A stretch of 48,968 bases of DNA from Patescibacteria group bacterium (GCA_022703155.1 JAKLEH010000003.1:1-48968), one strand, 5' to 3'; numbered from the stretch's first letter, positions 1 through 6,998 are shown. Notes: generated by a model not told the origin, from the letters alone. A program made the numbers and translations.

Positions 1-914
1 ATGCCGAGTTGGAACAGGGCGTCTTCCCCGGCCTTCTTGATGTCCAATGAGAGTTCCTTCTTGGATTCGTCCACGGCTTCTTCGATGCGTCCGGGGTGGA
101 TGCGGCCGTCGGAAATCAACTTGTCGAGCGCGCGTTTGGCCACTTGGCGGCGGATGGGGGAGAAGCCCGAGACCGTGATCATGTTGGGAGTGTCGTCGAT
201 GATGAGTTCGCAACCGGTCAGCAGTTCAAGCGTTTTGATGTTGCGGCCTTCGCGTCCGATGATGCGGCCTTTCATTTCGTCGCTGGGCAGCTCCACGTGC
301 GTAGTCGTGGTTTCGACCACGTGCGAAGCCGCGATGCGTTGTACGGCTACGCCCAAAATATTGCGGGCGCGGCGTTCGATCTCGTCCGTTTCCTGCGCCT
401 CGAGTTTGCGCACGCGGCTCATGAGCGTGTCCTGTTCCTGCTCCTCGACCAGCGACAGCATGCGTTCGACGGCTTGTTCGCGCGTCAAGCCCGCGACCTC
501 TTCGAGTTTCTTGGACTCCTCGACCTTCATCTTTTCCACGTCGTCGATTTTGGCCTTGAGGTCGGTTGATTGCTGCTCGAGTTTCTGCTTGGCCGCATCG
601 ACTTCCAGCATCTTGGCGCCAAAAGCCGCTTCGCGTTCCACGAGCGAAGCCTGCTGCTTTTTAAGCTCCTCGTTCATGCGCTTTTCCTCCAGGCGCGCCT
701 CTTCGAGAATCTTAATGGCCTTGTCTTTGGCTTTGACCATGACTTCCTGGTCTTTGGTCTCTGCCGCTTTTACGATCTGCTCGGCTTTGGCCTGTGCCTC
801 TTCGAGCGTGTTTTTGGCTTTTTGGGCTTTGGAGGCGGCCAGGGATTGGGCAATCAGGTACCCGACGCCACCGCCGGCAGCCAAGCCCGCGATTAACGCA
901 ATAAAGACGTACAT
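1..914 (-). CDS. rny: Ribonuclease Y, N-terminal 304 residues (3' end beyond window)
   Basis: RNase Y is a membrane-anchored endoribonuclease that starts mRNA turnover. The minus-strand frame opens with an ATG at 914 and stays open to the window edge. It shows an N-terminal membrane helix (residues about 3-25, Gly/Ala-rich), then a long Glu/Lys/Ala-rich coiled coil to about residue 190, then a KH domain with the signature GRIIGREGRNIK and the following ELLTGCELIIDDTP block. The catalytic HD domain expected in a roughly 510-residue family member lies outside the window. The reading of family and domain order is confident; the catalytic part cannot be inspected. No Shine-Dalgarno is obvious before the ATG. 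Confidence 0.93.
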   Translation of the reverse strand, partial: MYVFIALIAGLAAGGGVGYLIAQSLAASKAQKAKNTLEEAQAKAEQIVKAAETKDQEVMVKAKDKAIKILEEARLEEKRMNEELKKQQASLVEREAAFGAKMLEVDAAKQKLEQQSTDLKAKIDDVEKMKVEESKKLEEVAGLTREQAVERMLSLVEEQEQDTLMSRVRKLEAQETDEIERRARNILGVAVQRIAASHVVETTTTHVELPSDEMKGRIIGREGRNIKTLELLTGCELIIDDTPNMITVSGFSPIRRQVAKRALDKLISDGRIHPGRIEEAVDESKKELSLDIKKAGEDALFQLG

Positions 915-967
915 AATGTGAGTACGCTCGGCCGGAAACCGGTCGCATCTTCAACCTATGGCAAAAA

Positions 968-993
968 ACTATACCTCGCCCCAAACGTTTGGG
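968..993 (-). promoter_or_regulatory. Possible rny promoter -10 with overlapping 14-bp palindrome
   Basis: A TATAGT box (minus strand, 968-973) lies about 55 bases before rny. The perfect palindrome CCCAAACGTTTGGG (980-993) sits in its spacer, where a repressor operator would be expected. No good -35 box is visible, so the promoter call is weak. Confidence 0.3.
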
Positions 994-1190
994 CGATGGT
1001 TGGGTTTGTGATTTTCCCGCATGCGTTAGCCGAAATCATGGGAATCCACGGTCATGACGGAGGATGAATAATGGGGGATGCGAACGCGGATGCGTACCGG
1101 TCCAACCGAGACTGAATAATTGGTAATGGGAACGCCTATAGGTTACCAAAGGTAGGGGAGGTTGGCAACCCGAGGGAGATGCTTTGTAAG

Positions 1191-1300
1191 ATTTGTAAAA
1201 TTCATAAGATTGGGGCATTTGAAAATCTTAAATGCCTTATTTTATATTTCACTTGTCCGTAAATCTTATGAATCTTAAAAATCTTATGAATTTTACAAAT
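1191..1300. repeat. 21-bp perfect inverted repeat in a 400-bp gene-free stretch
   Basis: The arm at 1191-1211 is repeated as its exact reverse complement at 1280-1300. Between them is a smaller hairpin (GGCATTT 1214-1220 with AAATGCC 1230-1236) and further copies of the ATCTTATGAA word. The gene-free stretch 915-1311 holds this AT-rich structure and nothing that reads as a convincing gene. Confidence 0.6.
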
Positions 1301-1301
1301 T

Positions 1302-1321
1302 AAAAAAAGCCCTAAGGCTTT
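1302..1321 (-). terminator. Intrinsic terminator whose loop holds the stop codon
   Basis: Stem AAAGCC/GGCTTT (1306-1311 with 1316-1321) is followed on the minus strand by seven T. The TAG stop of the upstream 80-residue gene (1312-1314) lies in the loop. Confidence 0.8.
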
Positions 1322-1554
1322 GCTACGAGTTTGTAGCGGAGATGGCCGATTTCGTTCAAGGTCTGCTGGTAGTCCACCAGCAATCGGTTATAAGCCTTGG
1401 GATCCAACGGATTCGCATCGAGTCTTTTCGACATCGAGCAATCTACATGGTCGAAATGCTCGTAATGTCCCAATAGCCTTTTGGCCAGGTTTTCCTTGCG
1501 GCGTTCCAACCATTCGAGCTTGAGTTGCGCCATGAGGCGAACAAAAAGGTTCAT
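1312..1554 (-). CDS. Small helical protein of unknown function
   Basis: 80 residues, charged and predicted helical (RLMAQLKLEWLERRKENLAK at the N-terminus, then a second helical stretch rich in Leu, Asn and Gln), with no membrane segment and no motif I recognise. Its ATG overlaps the TGA of the gene before it (ATGA, 1551-1554), so the two are translationally coupled and probably work together. The stop codon sits inside its terminator loop. Function unknown. Confidence 0.7.
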   Translation of the reverse strand: MNLFVRLMAQLKLEWLERRKENLAKRLLGHYEHFDHVDCSMSKRLDANPLDPKAYNRLLVDYQQTLNEIGHLRYKLVAKP

Positions 1555-1871
1555 GGCCGGTCCTTGGGCACGGCTTTTTTGCCCATGCCCTTCTTCTCGG
1601 CCATATGCCGGATCACGCGGCGTTCCACGTCGTCAAAGGCGTCGAACAGCAGGGGTTGGCCCAAGGCGAACAAGATGATTTCGACCGTCGTCACGATCGG
1701 CATGGCCTTGGGCCACAAGTAGAGCGACAGGGCGATGGGCGAGATGAAGGCCACGCTGAAGGCCGCACTGCATGCGATGATGGACAGCAGTGCCGCGCAG
1801 ACGGTCTTCAGCGATAGGGCGGCCGGATCACGGGTGTCGGTGAGAAAGGTCGGGTTCGCGTTTTTGTTCAT
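1551..1871 (-). CDS. Small two-helix membrane protein, unknown function
   Basis: 106 residues. The start at 1871 is chosen because AAAGGTG lies 8-10 bases before it; the frame is open further upstream but without a ribosome site. Two hydrophobic segments are visible (about residues 25-50 and 52-75, containing AALLSIIACSAAFSVAF and VTTVEIILFALG), followed by a basic tail with FDAFDDVERRVIRHMAEKK. It is first in a two-gene operon with the 80-residue helical protein, from a promoter at 1915-1943. No family recognised. Confidence 0.7.
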   Translation of the reverse strand: MNKNANPTFLTDTRDPAALSLKTVCAALLSIIACSAAFSVAFISPIALSLYLWPKAMPIVTTVEIILFALGQPLLFDAFDDVERRVIRHMAEKKGMGKKAVPKDRP

Positions 1872-1914
1872 CGGGACACCTTTTTTTGGTTTTGAACCTC
1901 GAAACGAGGCTTGG

Positions 1915-1943
1915 TTTATACCACAAAAATGCGAAAAAGTCAA
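1915..1943 (-). promoter_or_regulatory. Promoter of the two-gene operon at 1312-1871
   Basis: TTGACT (1938-1943), 17-base spacer, TATAAA (1915-1920), minus strand. The leader contains a small CCTCG-TTT-CGAGG hairpin before the ribosome site. Confidence 0.8.
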
Positions 1944-1952
1944 CGGTTAATT

Positions 1953-1973
1953 AAAAACCCCGCTTCGGGGTTT
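1953..1973 (-). terminator. Intrinsic terminator overlapping a stop codon
   Basis: Stem AAACCCCG/CGGGGTTT (1955-1962 with 1966-1973) then T-rich on the minus strand. The TAA of the 1972-2718 gene is part of the stem. Confidence 0.85.
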
Positions 1974-2718
1974 AAGACATGCCTTGGATGCCGCGATAGA
2001 CTCCTTCGAGCTCGCTATCGGTTCGGTCGCGGACTGCGAGCTGTTCGTCGGTCGGGAGACGCATCAGGATTTCACGCCTGGCGGTAGCCAGCTTCTCCAG
2101 CCGCGCTTCGGTTTCGTCCAGCTGTTCGCGTTCGTCGCAGTAGGCCGAGAGCGTCGTGGCCACCGGAGGCGCCAAATTCCAGAGCTTGATGCGTTGGCGC
2201 AAGGCACGGAAGTTGGCGTTGGGCAGGTCCGGGCAAGCGTGCGCCCGGTAATCGGCAGGCCACGCTTTTTTGATTTGGTCCGCCAGTTCCGTGCAGCGGT
2301 TTTTAAGCTGGGCGAGCCGCGTGAATTTTTCGCGCGCTTCGCCGCGTACCGTTTTCAAACTCTTGAGTTTCTCGGCGTTGCGCGCTTTGAAACTGCGCTC
2401 GACCAGCCAGTCGTCCAAACGGAGCAGCGTTTTTCTGTACCGTTTCTCGATTCCGCTGAAACCCAGGTAAAGCATGAGGTAGAGCATGGCAAAACCGGCC
2501 AACGCGCCGAACACTGCCGATAATGGACCGAGTCGGTCGTTGATATGTTGGGCGCCAAAACTCATGACCGAATATTCAAACGCCATCAGCAGGAATGGAC
2601 TGGCGAAAATCAGCGCGTTGTGGCCGACCCACAGGGTCTTATAAATGAACTTGATTGGTTTGTGAACGAACTCGCGTTCCATGGGCATTTGCTTATCAGG
2701 TTTCGGTTGGACGGTCAA
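1972..2718 (-). CDS. Membrane protein with cytoplasmic helical domain, unknown function
   Basis: 248 residues from a TTG start at 2718; an ATG at 2682 (MPMEREF) is an equally possible start because neither has a clear ribosome site. Two hydrophobic segments (about residues 33-55 and 65-90) are followed by about 150 residues of charged helix with Arg/Lys/Glu/Leu periodicity typical of coiled coils (for example KSLKTVRGEAREKFTRLAQL). The layout of two membrane helices plus a coiled coil resembles the 2773-3153 and 24793-25659 proteins of this window, which may be a local theme. No family recognised. Confidence 0.7.
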   Translation of the reverse strand: MTVQPKPDKQMPMEREFVHKPIKFIYKTLWVGHNALIFASPFLLMAFEYSVMSFGAQHINDRLGPLSAVFGALAGFAMLYLMLYLGFSGIEKRYRKTLLRLDDWLVERSFKARNAEKLKSLKTVRGEAREKFTRLAQLKNRCTELADQIKKAWPADYRAHACPDLPNANFRALRQRIKLWNLAPPVATTLSAYCDEREQLDETEARLEKLATARREILMRLPTDEQLAVRDRTDSELEGVYRGIQGMS

Positions 2719-2745
2719 TTGGCAAGCCGTGCGATGCGGCGCTAC

Positions 2746-2766
2746 AAAAAAGCCCCGAGAGGGCTT
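2746..2766 (-). terminator. Intrinsic terminator of the 2773-3153 gene
   Basis: Stem AAGCCC/GGGCTT (2750-2755 with 2761-2766) followed by a T run on the minus strand. Confidence 0.8.
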
Positions 2767-2772
2767 GGAGGT

Positions 2773-3153
2773 TTACGTCACATGGTCCGCGGACGAGGAT
2801 TTTTCTTTGAGCAGCCGGTTGATTTCTTGGTCGATGGCCTCGATGCGACGAACGATTTCGCTGCGGCGCTTGAGGGCGGTTTTGGCCTTCTCGGTCAACG
2901 TCATTCCGTCCGGCGAGGCGGGTGATTTGGCCGCGTCCGGTCCGCGATACGCGTCCGGCAGCTCACGCTCGATCAAGGCGAGCAATCGGTGGGCTTCGCC
3001 TTCGAGTTTGAAGCGTTCGTGCCTCAACCCTTCGGTTTTTTCGACCGAGGCCAACAATCCGCGCCGTTTGCGGTTTTTGAGTTCCGAAAGAATGAACGGC
3101 AGGGTGACCGCCGCCATGATGCACAGGCATCCCAGTAGAGCGAGGTATACCAT
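2773..3153 (-). CDS. Single-pass membrane protein with helical tail, unknown function
   Basis: 126 residues starting at an ATG preceded by GGAGG (spacing about 6). One N-terminal membrane helix (MVYLALLGCLCIMAAVTLPF) is followed by a cytoplasmic, highly charged helical region that ends in RSEIVRRIEAIDQEINRLLK, a likely coiled coil. It has its own promoter (3197-3225) and terminator. No family recognised. Confidence 0.72.
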   Translation of the reverse strand: MVYLALLGCLCIMAAVTLPFILSELKNRKRRGLLASVEKTEGLRHERFKLEGEAHRLLALIERELPDAYRGPDAAKSPASPDGMTLTEKAKTALKRRSEIVRRIEAIDQEINRLLKEKSSSADHVT

Positions 3154-3196
3154 GTGGCGCCTCCGTCATGCAGAAAGGGCTTGGGTTTTCGACATT

Positions 3197-3225
3197 GGCG
3201 TAACACGAAAAGGCGCGCGCGTCAA
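3197..3225 (-). promoter_or_regulatory. Promoter of the 2773-3153 gene
   Basis: TTGACG (3220-3225), 17-base spacer, TACGCC (3197-3202) on the minus strand. The -35 is good; the -10 is poor. Confidence 0.55.
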
Positions 3226-3269
3226 TCGTTAAGGGCGCCTCGCTGGCGTTTCTGATTTAAAAATCCATG

Positions 3270-3941
3270 TCACTCCGATTTCCTTTGGGATGACGTTGTT
3301 TTCAGATCTTCCAGTTTTTTTGCGTCTTCAATTTTGTACTCGCCTATTCTTGTCCTCCGCAGTTGGGTCAGGTACGCGCCGCAACCCAGTTTTTCTCCAA
3401 GGTCATGGGCCAATGACCTGATATACGTGCCGGACGAGCAGGTGACACGGAACTTCAAATCGGGCCAGGCATAATCCAACAGTTCGATGTCGCTGATGTC
3501 TACCTTCTTGGTTGGCCGCAAATGCTCCACGTCTTGGCCCGCGCGCGCCAATTCGTAGAGTTTTTGCCCTTTGACCTTCTTGGCCGAAAACGCCGGCGCT
3601 TTTTGTTCGTAACCGCCCTTGAAAGATTTCAAAACTCCCTCGACCTCGTCCCGACTCGAATCTCGAATCTCGAATCTCGAATATATCTTGCCTTCAAGAT
3701 CATACGTATCCGATGTCGCGCCCAATCTCGCCGTGGCTTCATACGTCTTATCCAGCCCCACGAGATCCGTGAGTTTTTTTGTGGATGGTCCGATGCCTAT
3801 AATCAAAAGCCCTGTGGCGAACGGATCGAGCGTGCCCGCGTGGCCCACGCGTCGGGTATTGAAAATCCGCCGCACGCGGTCCACCACGTCGTGGCTGGTC
3901 ATGCCGGCCGGTTTGTCGATCAACAATATTCCTTCCGTCAT
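3270..3941 (-). CDS. truB: tRNA pseudouridine-55 synthase TruB, short form
   Basis: TruB converts U55 in the T-loop of tRNAs to pseudouridine. The protein (223 residues from ATG 3941) has the N-terminal GILLIDKPAGMTSHDVV block, the catalytic GHAGTLDPFATG motif with Asp39, and the C-terminal SSGTYIRSLAHDLGEKLGCGA block. It ends shortly after RRTRIGEY, so the C-terminal extension of longer TruBs (about 300 residues) is absent. A GTG at 3989 would add 16 residues, but homologues begin near MTEG; neither start has a clear ribosome site. Odd point: four perfect tandem copies of a heptamer (3655-3682) lie in the coding sequence, encoding a Ser/Arg/Phe/Glu-rich insertion after EGKIY. Confidence 0.93.
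   Translation of the reverse strand: MTEGILLIDKPAGMTSHDVVDRVRRIFNTRRVGHAGTLDPFATGLLIIGIGPSTKKLTDLVGLDKTYEATARLGATSDTYDLEGKIYSRFEIRDSSRDEVEGVLKSFKGGYEQKAPAFSAKKVKGQKLYELARAGQDVEHLRPTKKVDISDIELLDYAWPDLKFRVTCSSGTYIRSLAHDLGEKLGCGAYLTQLRRTRIGEYKIEDAKKLEDLKTTSSQRKSE
3655..3682. repeat. Four tandem CTCGAAT heptamers inside truB
   Basis: CTCGAAT is repeated four times without mismatch. Loss or gain of one unit would shift the truB frame. The related word ATTCGAGATTC also occurs at about 15826 inside another gene. Confidence 0.9.
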
Positions 3942-4005
3942 ACTTAAACCGTCGATAATAATCTGGCTCAAGGAAATGTTTTTGTCCACGCCAACGACTT
4001 GAAAT

Positions 4006-4038
4006 TAAAAACGCACAGCTGAGGCGGGGTCTGTGCGT
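4006..4038 (-). terminator. Intrinsic terminator of the radical SAM/peptide unit
   Basis: Eight-base stem ACGCACAG/CTGTGCGT (4011-4018 with 4031-4038), 12-base loop, then a T run on the minus strand, 20 bases after the stop of the small cysteine-rich peptide. Confidence 0.8.
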
Positions 4039-4057
4039 AACGGGTGTCGGCGACCGG

Positions 4058-4171
4058 CTAGTCCGTGCATGAGAAGCTGCAGTGGCAACAGGTATCGTCC
4101 TCGTCATCGAAGACGAAGCCCTGCGCGATCAGCGCTTCCAATGCTTCCTGGGTTTCTTGCGCGTACTTCAT
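4058..4171 (-). CDS. Candidate RiPP precursor peptide, 37 residues with C-terminal CCHCSFSC core
   Basis: A small gene easily missed because of its length. The ATG at 4171 is separated by one base from the TGA of the radical SAM gene and is preceded by AAGGAG at good spacing, so translation is coupled. Residues 1-27 look like a leader: amphipathic helix (QETQEALEALIAQG) then an acidic FDDEDD stretch. Residues 28-37 are a core with four cysteines (C28, C29, C31, C35), reading CCHCSFSCTD. Leader/core architecture beside a radical SAM/SPASM enzyme is the usual layout of a ribosomally made, post-translationally modified peptide. It is also possible that the peptide is a small metal-binding protein. 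The final structure and function are unknown. Confidence 0.8.
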   Translation of the reverse strand: MKYAQETQEALEALIAQGFVFDDEDDTCCHCSFSCTD

Positions 4172-4172
4172 G

Positions 4173-5207
4173 TCACTTCTCCTTCACTGGCACGACGGAC
4201 ATCGATGGTGCGGCGATGGGACATTGGGGATCGCGGCCAAAATGGTCGCCGGTGGCGCAATACGCCGCCGCCCGACATCCTCGACAATAATACAGGAAGC
4301 GGCAATCGGCGCAAGCTTCCAGCTTATGGATTTCCCTGAACTCGCGCAGTTTGGGACTGTGCACGAAGTGGTGCAGCAGACCACGCTCGGGCGTCCAGAC
4401 GCCCAGCGCGCTGCCCGGATGGCGTCTGCAGGCCATGAGCGTATTGTCCGGCAGCAGCGTCATGACCGAGGAGCCGATACCGCAACCTCCGCATACCCGT
4501 TGCGCCGACGGATCGCACTTCGTCGGGTTGAGTTGGGCGAGCAGCGGATCCTTTTCGATGGGTTCGTGCCCAAGCGCGTCGTATCTTTGGTGGGCGCGCG
4601 TGATGTCGACCAAAAAACGCATGTATTCAGACGGTGGGATGCCGCAATCGCCGCGTTCCGCGGGCGAGTAGCGTGCGAAAGACCATCTTGAAGCCCCGGC
4701 GCCATAAACGCTTTCCATTACGTTGGCCATCTCGTGGAAATTTTCCGACGAGACCGTGGACATGACGGTCGCGGCCACGCCGTACCCCGCGAGACGCCGA
4801 ATCGCATCCATGGTGGCCCGATGGCTTCCTGGATAGCGGATGCGGTCGTGGGTAGGCTCGAGCCCGTCGAGCGAAACCTGGTAATGCTTGATGCCCGCCG
4901 CCTTGAGGCGCGGTATGCATTCGTCGGTCAGGCCTTCGGGATTGCCCAAGACGCCGACATGTTCGCAGTGTTCCCGCGCCAAGCGCAAAATCTCCCAAAA
5001 GTCCGGGTTCATGAACGGATCGCCGCCCGTGATCGCCAAGTAAGGCTGGGCTTTCATGGCCGCGCACGTCTTATCCAGGTCTTGGAGCACGGCGCGGGCC
5101 GTAACCGGGTCCGTTTGCGGACCGTCGTAATTCCTTTGGTAACAATGTGCGCAGCGGTTGCCGCATTTGTTTGTAATGTGCCACTGGAGATAGAAACGTT
5201 TTCCCAT
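4173..5207 (-). CDS. Radical SAM/SPASM domain enzyme, candidate RiPP maturase
   Basis: 344 residues from ATG 5207, chosen because GGAGAAG lies just upstream and because the promoter at 5239-5267 excludes the longer frame. The radical SAM cluster motif CGNRCAHC (C15, C19, C22) follows LQWHITNK; TGGDP and a SLDG segment complete the SAM-binding barrel. The C-terminal third is a SPASM-type domain with many cysteines (CGGCG, MACRRHPGS, CADCRFLYYCRGC and later ones) expected to hold auxiliary Fe-S clusters. Such enzymes typically modify peptides. The only partner encoded in the transcript is the cysteine-rich 37-residue peptide one base downstream. No exporter or protease is adjacent. The Q-W-H-I-T/HCYQ signature recalls known maturases of small cysteine peptides, but I cannot place it in a named subfamily. 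Confidence 0.9.
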   Translation of the reverse strand: MGKRFYLQWHITNKCGNRCAHCYQRNYDGPQTDPVTARAVLQDLDKTCAAMKAQPYLAITGGDPFMNPDFWEILRLAREHCEHVGVLGNPEGLTDECIPRLKAAGIKHYQVSLDGLEPTHDRIRYPGSHRATMDAIRRLAGYGVAATVMSTVSSENFHEMANVMESVYGAGASRWSFARYSPAERGDCGIPPSEYMRFLVDITRAHQRYDALGHEPIEKDPLLAQLNPTKCDPSAQRVCGGCGIGSSVMTLLPDNTLMACRRHPGSALGVWTPERGLLHHFVHSPKLREFREIHKLEACADCRFLYYCRGCRAAAYCATGDHFGRDPQCPIAAPSMSVVPVKEK

Positions 5208-5238
5208 TTTTGCTTCTCCGACTGTCGCGAACGCTGAT

Positions 5239-5267
5239 ATTAGCGCATGTTTCCGGCCGAGTGTCAA
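5239..5267 (-). promoter_or_regulatory. Promoter of the radical SAM/peptide unit
   Basis: TTGACA (5262-5267), 17-base spacer, GCTAAT (5239-5244), minus strand. It gives a leader of about 25 bases before the GGAGAAG ribosome site. Confidence 0.7.
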
Positions 5268-5334
5268 TGGCGTTCCGGACGTTTCCGGCCCGTCTTTGGC
5301 GTGTGTTGAGGGAATCTTCCGGCGGCCAAATAAA

Positions 5335-5363
5335 TTGACAAATACGGTGTTTTTTGATGTCAT
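5335..5363 (+). promoter_or_regulatory. Promoter of hisS
   Basis: TTGACA (5335-5340), 17-base spacer, TGTCAT (5358-5363). It is divergent from the radical SAM promoter about 70 bases away. Confidence 0.65.
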
Positions 5364-5405
5364 ACACCAGCTCTATGACACGACGAACACAATGAGAGGA
5401 CCATT

Positions 5406-6824
5406 ATGAAAACAGTCAAACCCACGCTTCCAGCCGGAGTCCGCGATTACCTGCCGGCCGAAATGATCTACAGGGACAAAGTCCTGGCCAAAATCCGCGC
5501 CATGTATGAGATTTTCGGATTCTCGCCCATCGAGACGCCGGCCATCGAACGCGAAGAGGTGCTGACGGGCGGCAAACAACTCGACATGATCATCTGGCGC
5601 ACGGCCACCAGCCGGGCGCAAGAAGGCGACGACCGCTTGGCGCTGCATTTCGATCTCACGGTTCCGCTGTCGCGCGTGGTCGCGGCCAACGGCAATTTGC
5701 CGCGGCCTTTCCGCCGCTACCAGTGCCAGAAGGTGTGGCGCGGGGAAAAGCCCCAGTCCGGACGCTATCGCGAGTTCATGCAGTTCGACGCCGACATCGT
5801 CGGCAGCTCGAGCCTGTTGGCGGATACGGAAATCGTTTGGCTCATGGTTTCGACCTTGGGCACGTTGGGTTTCTCCCGTTTCAAGGTCCGCTTTTCTACC
5901 CGCAAGGTGCTGAACGCGCTTGCCGGCATGCTGGGCCTCGAGCCCGGAAGCGACCTCGCGCGCGACCTCTTCAGGATCCTGGACAAGCAGGACAAAATCG
6001 GGCGCGACGGCGTGGCCGCCTTGCTGGGCAAAGCTTTCGTGGATCAGGCCGACCGCGACCCCAACGACCCCGACGCGACCGAAAGCGGCCTGGGTTTCGA
6101 CGAAGGCAAGCTGGACATCGTCCGTTCGTTCCTCGGGATAGGCGGCGAAACCGACCAGGTGCTCGCCAGCCTCGAGGAGTTCTTCCGGGGCCGCAGCAAG
6201 TTGGGCGAAGAGGCCGTCAGCGACCTCAAGACCATCAGCCAAGGCCTCAAGGACTTGAGCGTGGCCCAGGAAAACTGGACCGTGGACATTTCCGTGGCGC
6301 GCGGGTTGGCCTATTACACGGGCCCGGTTTTCGAGACCACTTTGTTGGACGCGCCCGAATTCGGCTCGGTCATGAGCGGCGGCCGCTACGACGACCTGGT
6401 CACGCGTTTTACCGGCGAATCCTTGCCGGCCACCGGCGCTTCCATCGGCGTGGACCGTTTGTTCGCGGCCATGGAAAAGCTCGGCATGGTCAAAGGCCGC
6501 AAGACCTCGACTCGCGTCCTGGTCACGGTCATGAATCCGGCGCTGAGCGGCAAATGCCTGGACGTTCTGCAACGCTTGCGCAAAGCCCAAATCCCGTCCG
6601 AGATCTACATGGGACCGGACATGGCCCTCAAGGCGCAAATCGCCTACGCACTCAACCAGGACGTCCCGTTCGTGGTCTTCTTGGGCCAGTCCGAAGCCGA
6701 AAAAGGCACGGTCCAGATCAAGGACACCTTCAACCGCGAACAGTTCGAGGTGCCCATGGCCGAACTGGTCGAGAAGATCGAGGAGCGCAGCCGTTTGCAC
6801 ATCCTGCAAAGGAAAGACGGCTGA
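5406..6824 (+). CDS. hisS: Histidyl-tRNA synthetase, non-canonical motif-2 type
   Basis: Class II synthetase charging tRNA-His, 472 residues, ATG preceded by GAGAGGA. Visible features: N-terminal PAGVRDYLPAE, LHFDLTVPLSR, motif 2 KVWRGEKPQSGRYREFMQFD, the histidine-specific RGLAYYTGPVFET loop (Ala where most have Asp or Glu), SGGRYDDL, motif 3 GASIGVDRL, and a C-terminal anticodon-binding domain. The motif-2 sequence, with R-G/N-E-K-P and F-M-Q-F-D-A-D following, resembles the alphaproteobacterial and eukaryotic-like HisRS rather than the E. coli type with RHERPQKGRYRQFHQ. This matters because the tRNA-His gene 50 bases downstream lacks the usual G-1:C73 identity pair. The stop TGA lies in the loop of a small GACGGC/GCCGTC hairpin. 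Confidence 0.95.
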   Translation: MKTVKPTLPAGVRDYLPAEMIYRDKVLAKIRAMYEIFGFSPIETPAIEREEVLTGGKQLDMIIWRTATSRAQEGDDRLALHFDLTVPLSRVVAANGNLPRPFRRYQCQKVWRGEKPQSGRYREFMQFDADIVGSSSLLADTEIVWLMVSTLGTLGFSRFKVRFSTRKVLNALAGMLGLEPGSDLARDLFRILDKQDKIGRDGVAALLGKAFVDQADRDPNDPDATESGLGFDEGKLDIVRSFLGIGGETDQVLASLEEFFRGRSKLGEEAVSDLKTISQGLKDLSVAQENWTVDISVARGLAYYTGPVFETTLLDAPEFGSVMSGGRYDDLVTRFTGESLPATGASIGVDRLFAAMEKLGMVKGRKTSTRVLVTVMNPALSGKCLDVLQRLRKAQIPSEIYMGPDMALKAQIAYALNQDVPFVVFLGQSEAEKGTVQIKDTFNREQFEVPMAELVEKIEERSRLHILQRKDG

Positions 6825-6835
6825 GCCGTCAGGGG

Positions 6836-6865
6836 TTGACTTTTGCGGCGGCTCGCGTGTAAGGT
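6836..6865 (+). promoter_or_regulatory. Promoter of tRNA-His
   Basis: TTGACT (6836-6841) and a poor TAAGGT (6860-6865) with an 18-base spacer, ending ten bases before the mature tRNA. Some co-transcription with hisS is also possible. Confidence 0.45.
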
Positions 6866-6874
6866 TGTATCAGC

Positions 6875-6949
6875 GGGCACGTAGCTCAATTTGGCCAGAG
6901 TGTCGGATTGTGGCTCCGAAGGTTACGGGTTCGAAGCCCGTCGTGCCCA
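6875..6949 (+). tRNA. tRNA-His (anticodon GTG), no encoded G-1, A73, no encoded CCA
   Basis: Full cloverleaf: acceptor GGGCACG/CGTGCCC, D arm 6884-6901, anticodon arm TCGGA-TTGTGGC-TCCGA (anticodon GTG at 6910-6912), T arm ACGGG-TTCGAAG-CCCGT. The base before the acceptor is C, not G, and the discriminator is A, so the usual G-1:C73 pair is absent. The 3' sequence is ACACC, so CCA must be added enzymatically. It lies directly behind hisS. Confidence 0.95.
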
Positions 6950-6958
6950 CACCCCTCC

Positions 6959-6985
6959 AAGACCGAATCCATCGGTCTTTTTTCT
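6959..6985 (+). terminator. Intrinsic terminator of tRNA-His
   Basis: Stem AAGACCGA/TCGGTCTT (6959-6966 with 6972-6979) followed by a T run. Confidence 0.88.
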
Positions 6986-6998
6986 TTGCTTTTGAAGG

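Noticed and set aside
5208-5363. A longer radical SAM protein starting at 5363
   Set aside because: The extra 52 codons overlap both divergent promoters and lack a ribosome site; ATG 5207 has GGAGAAG just before it.
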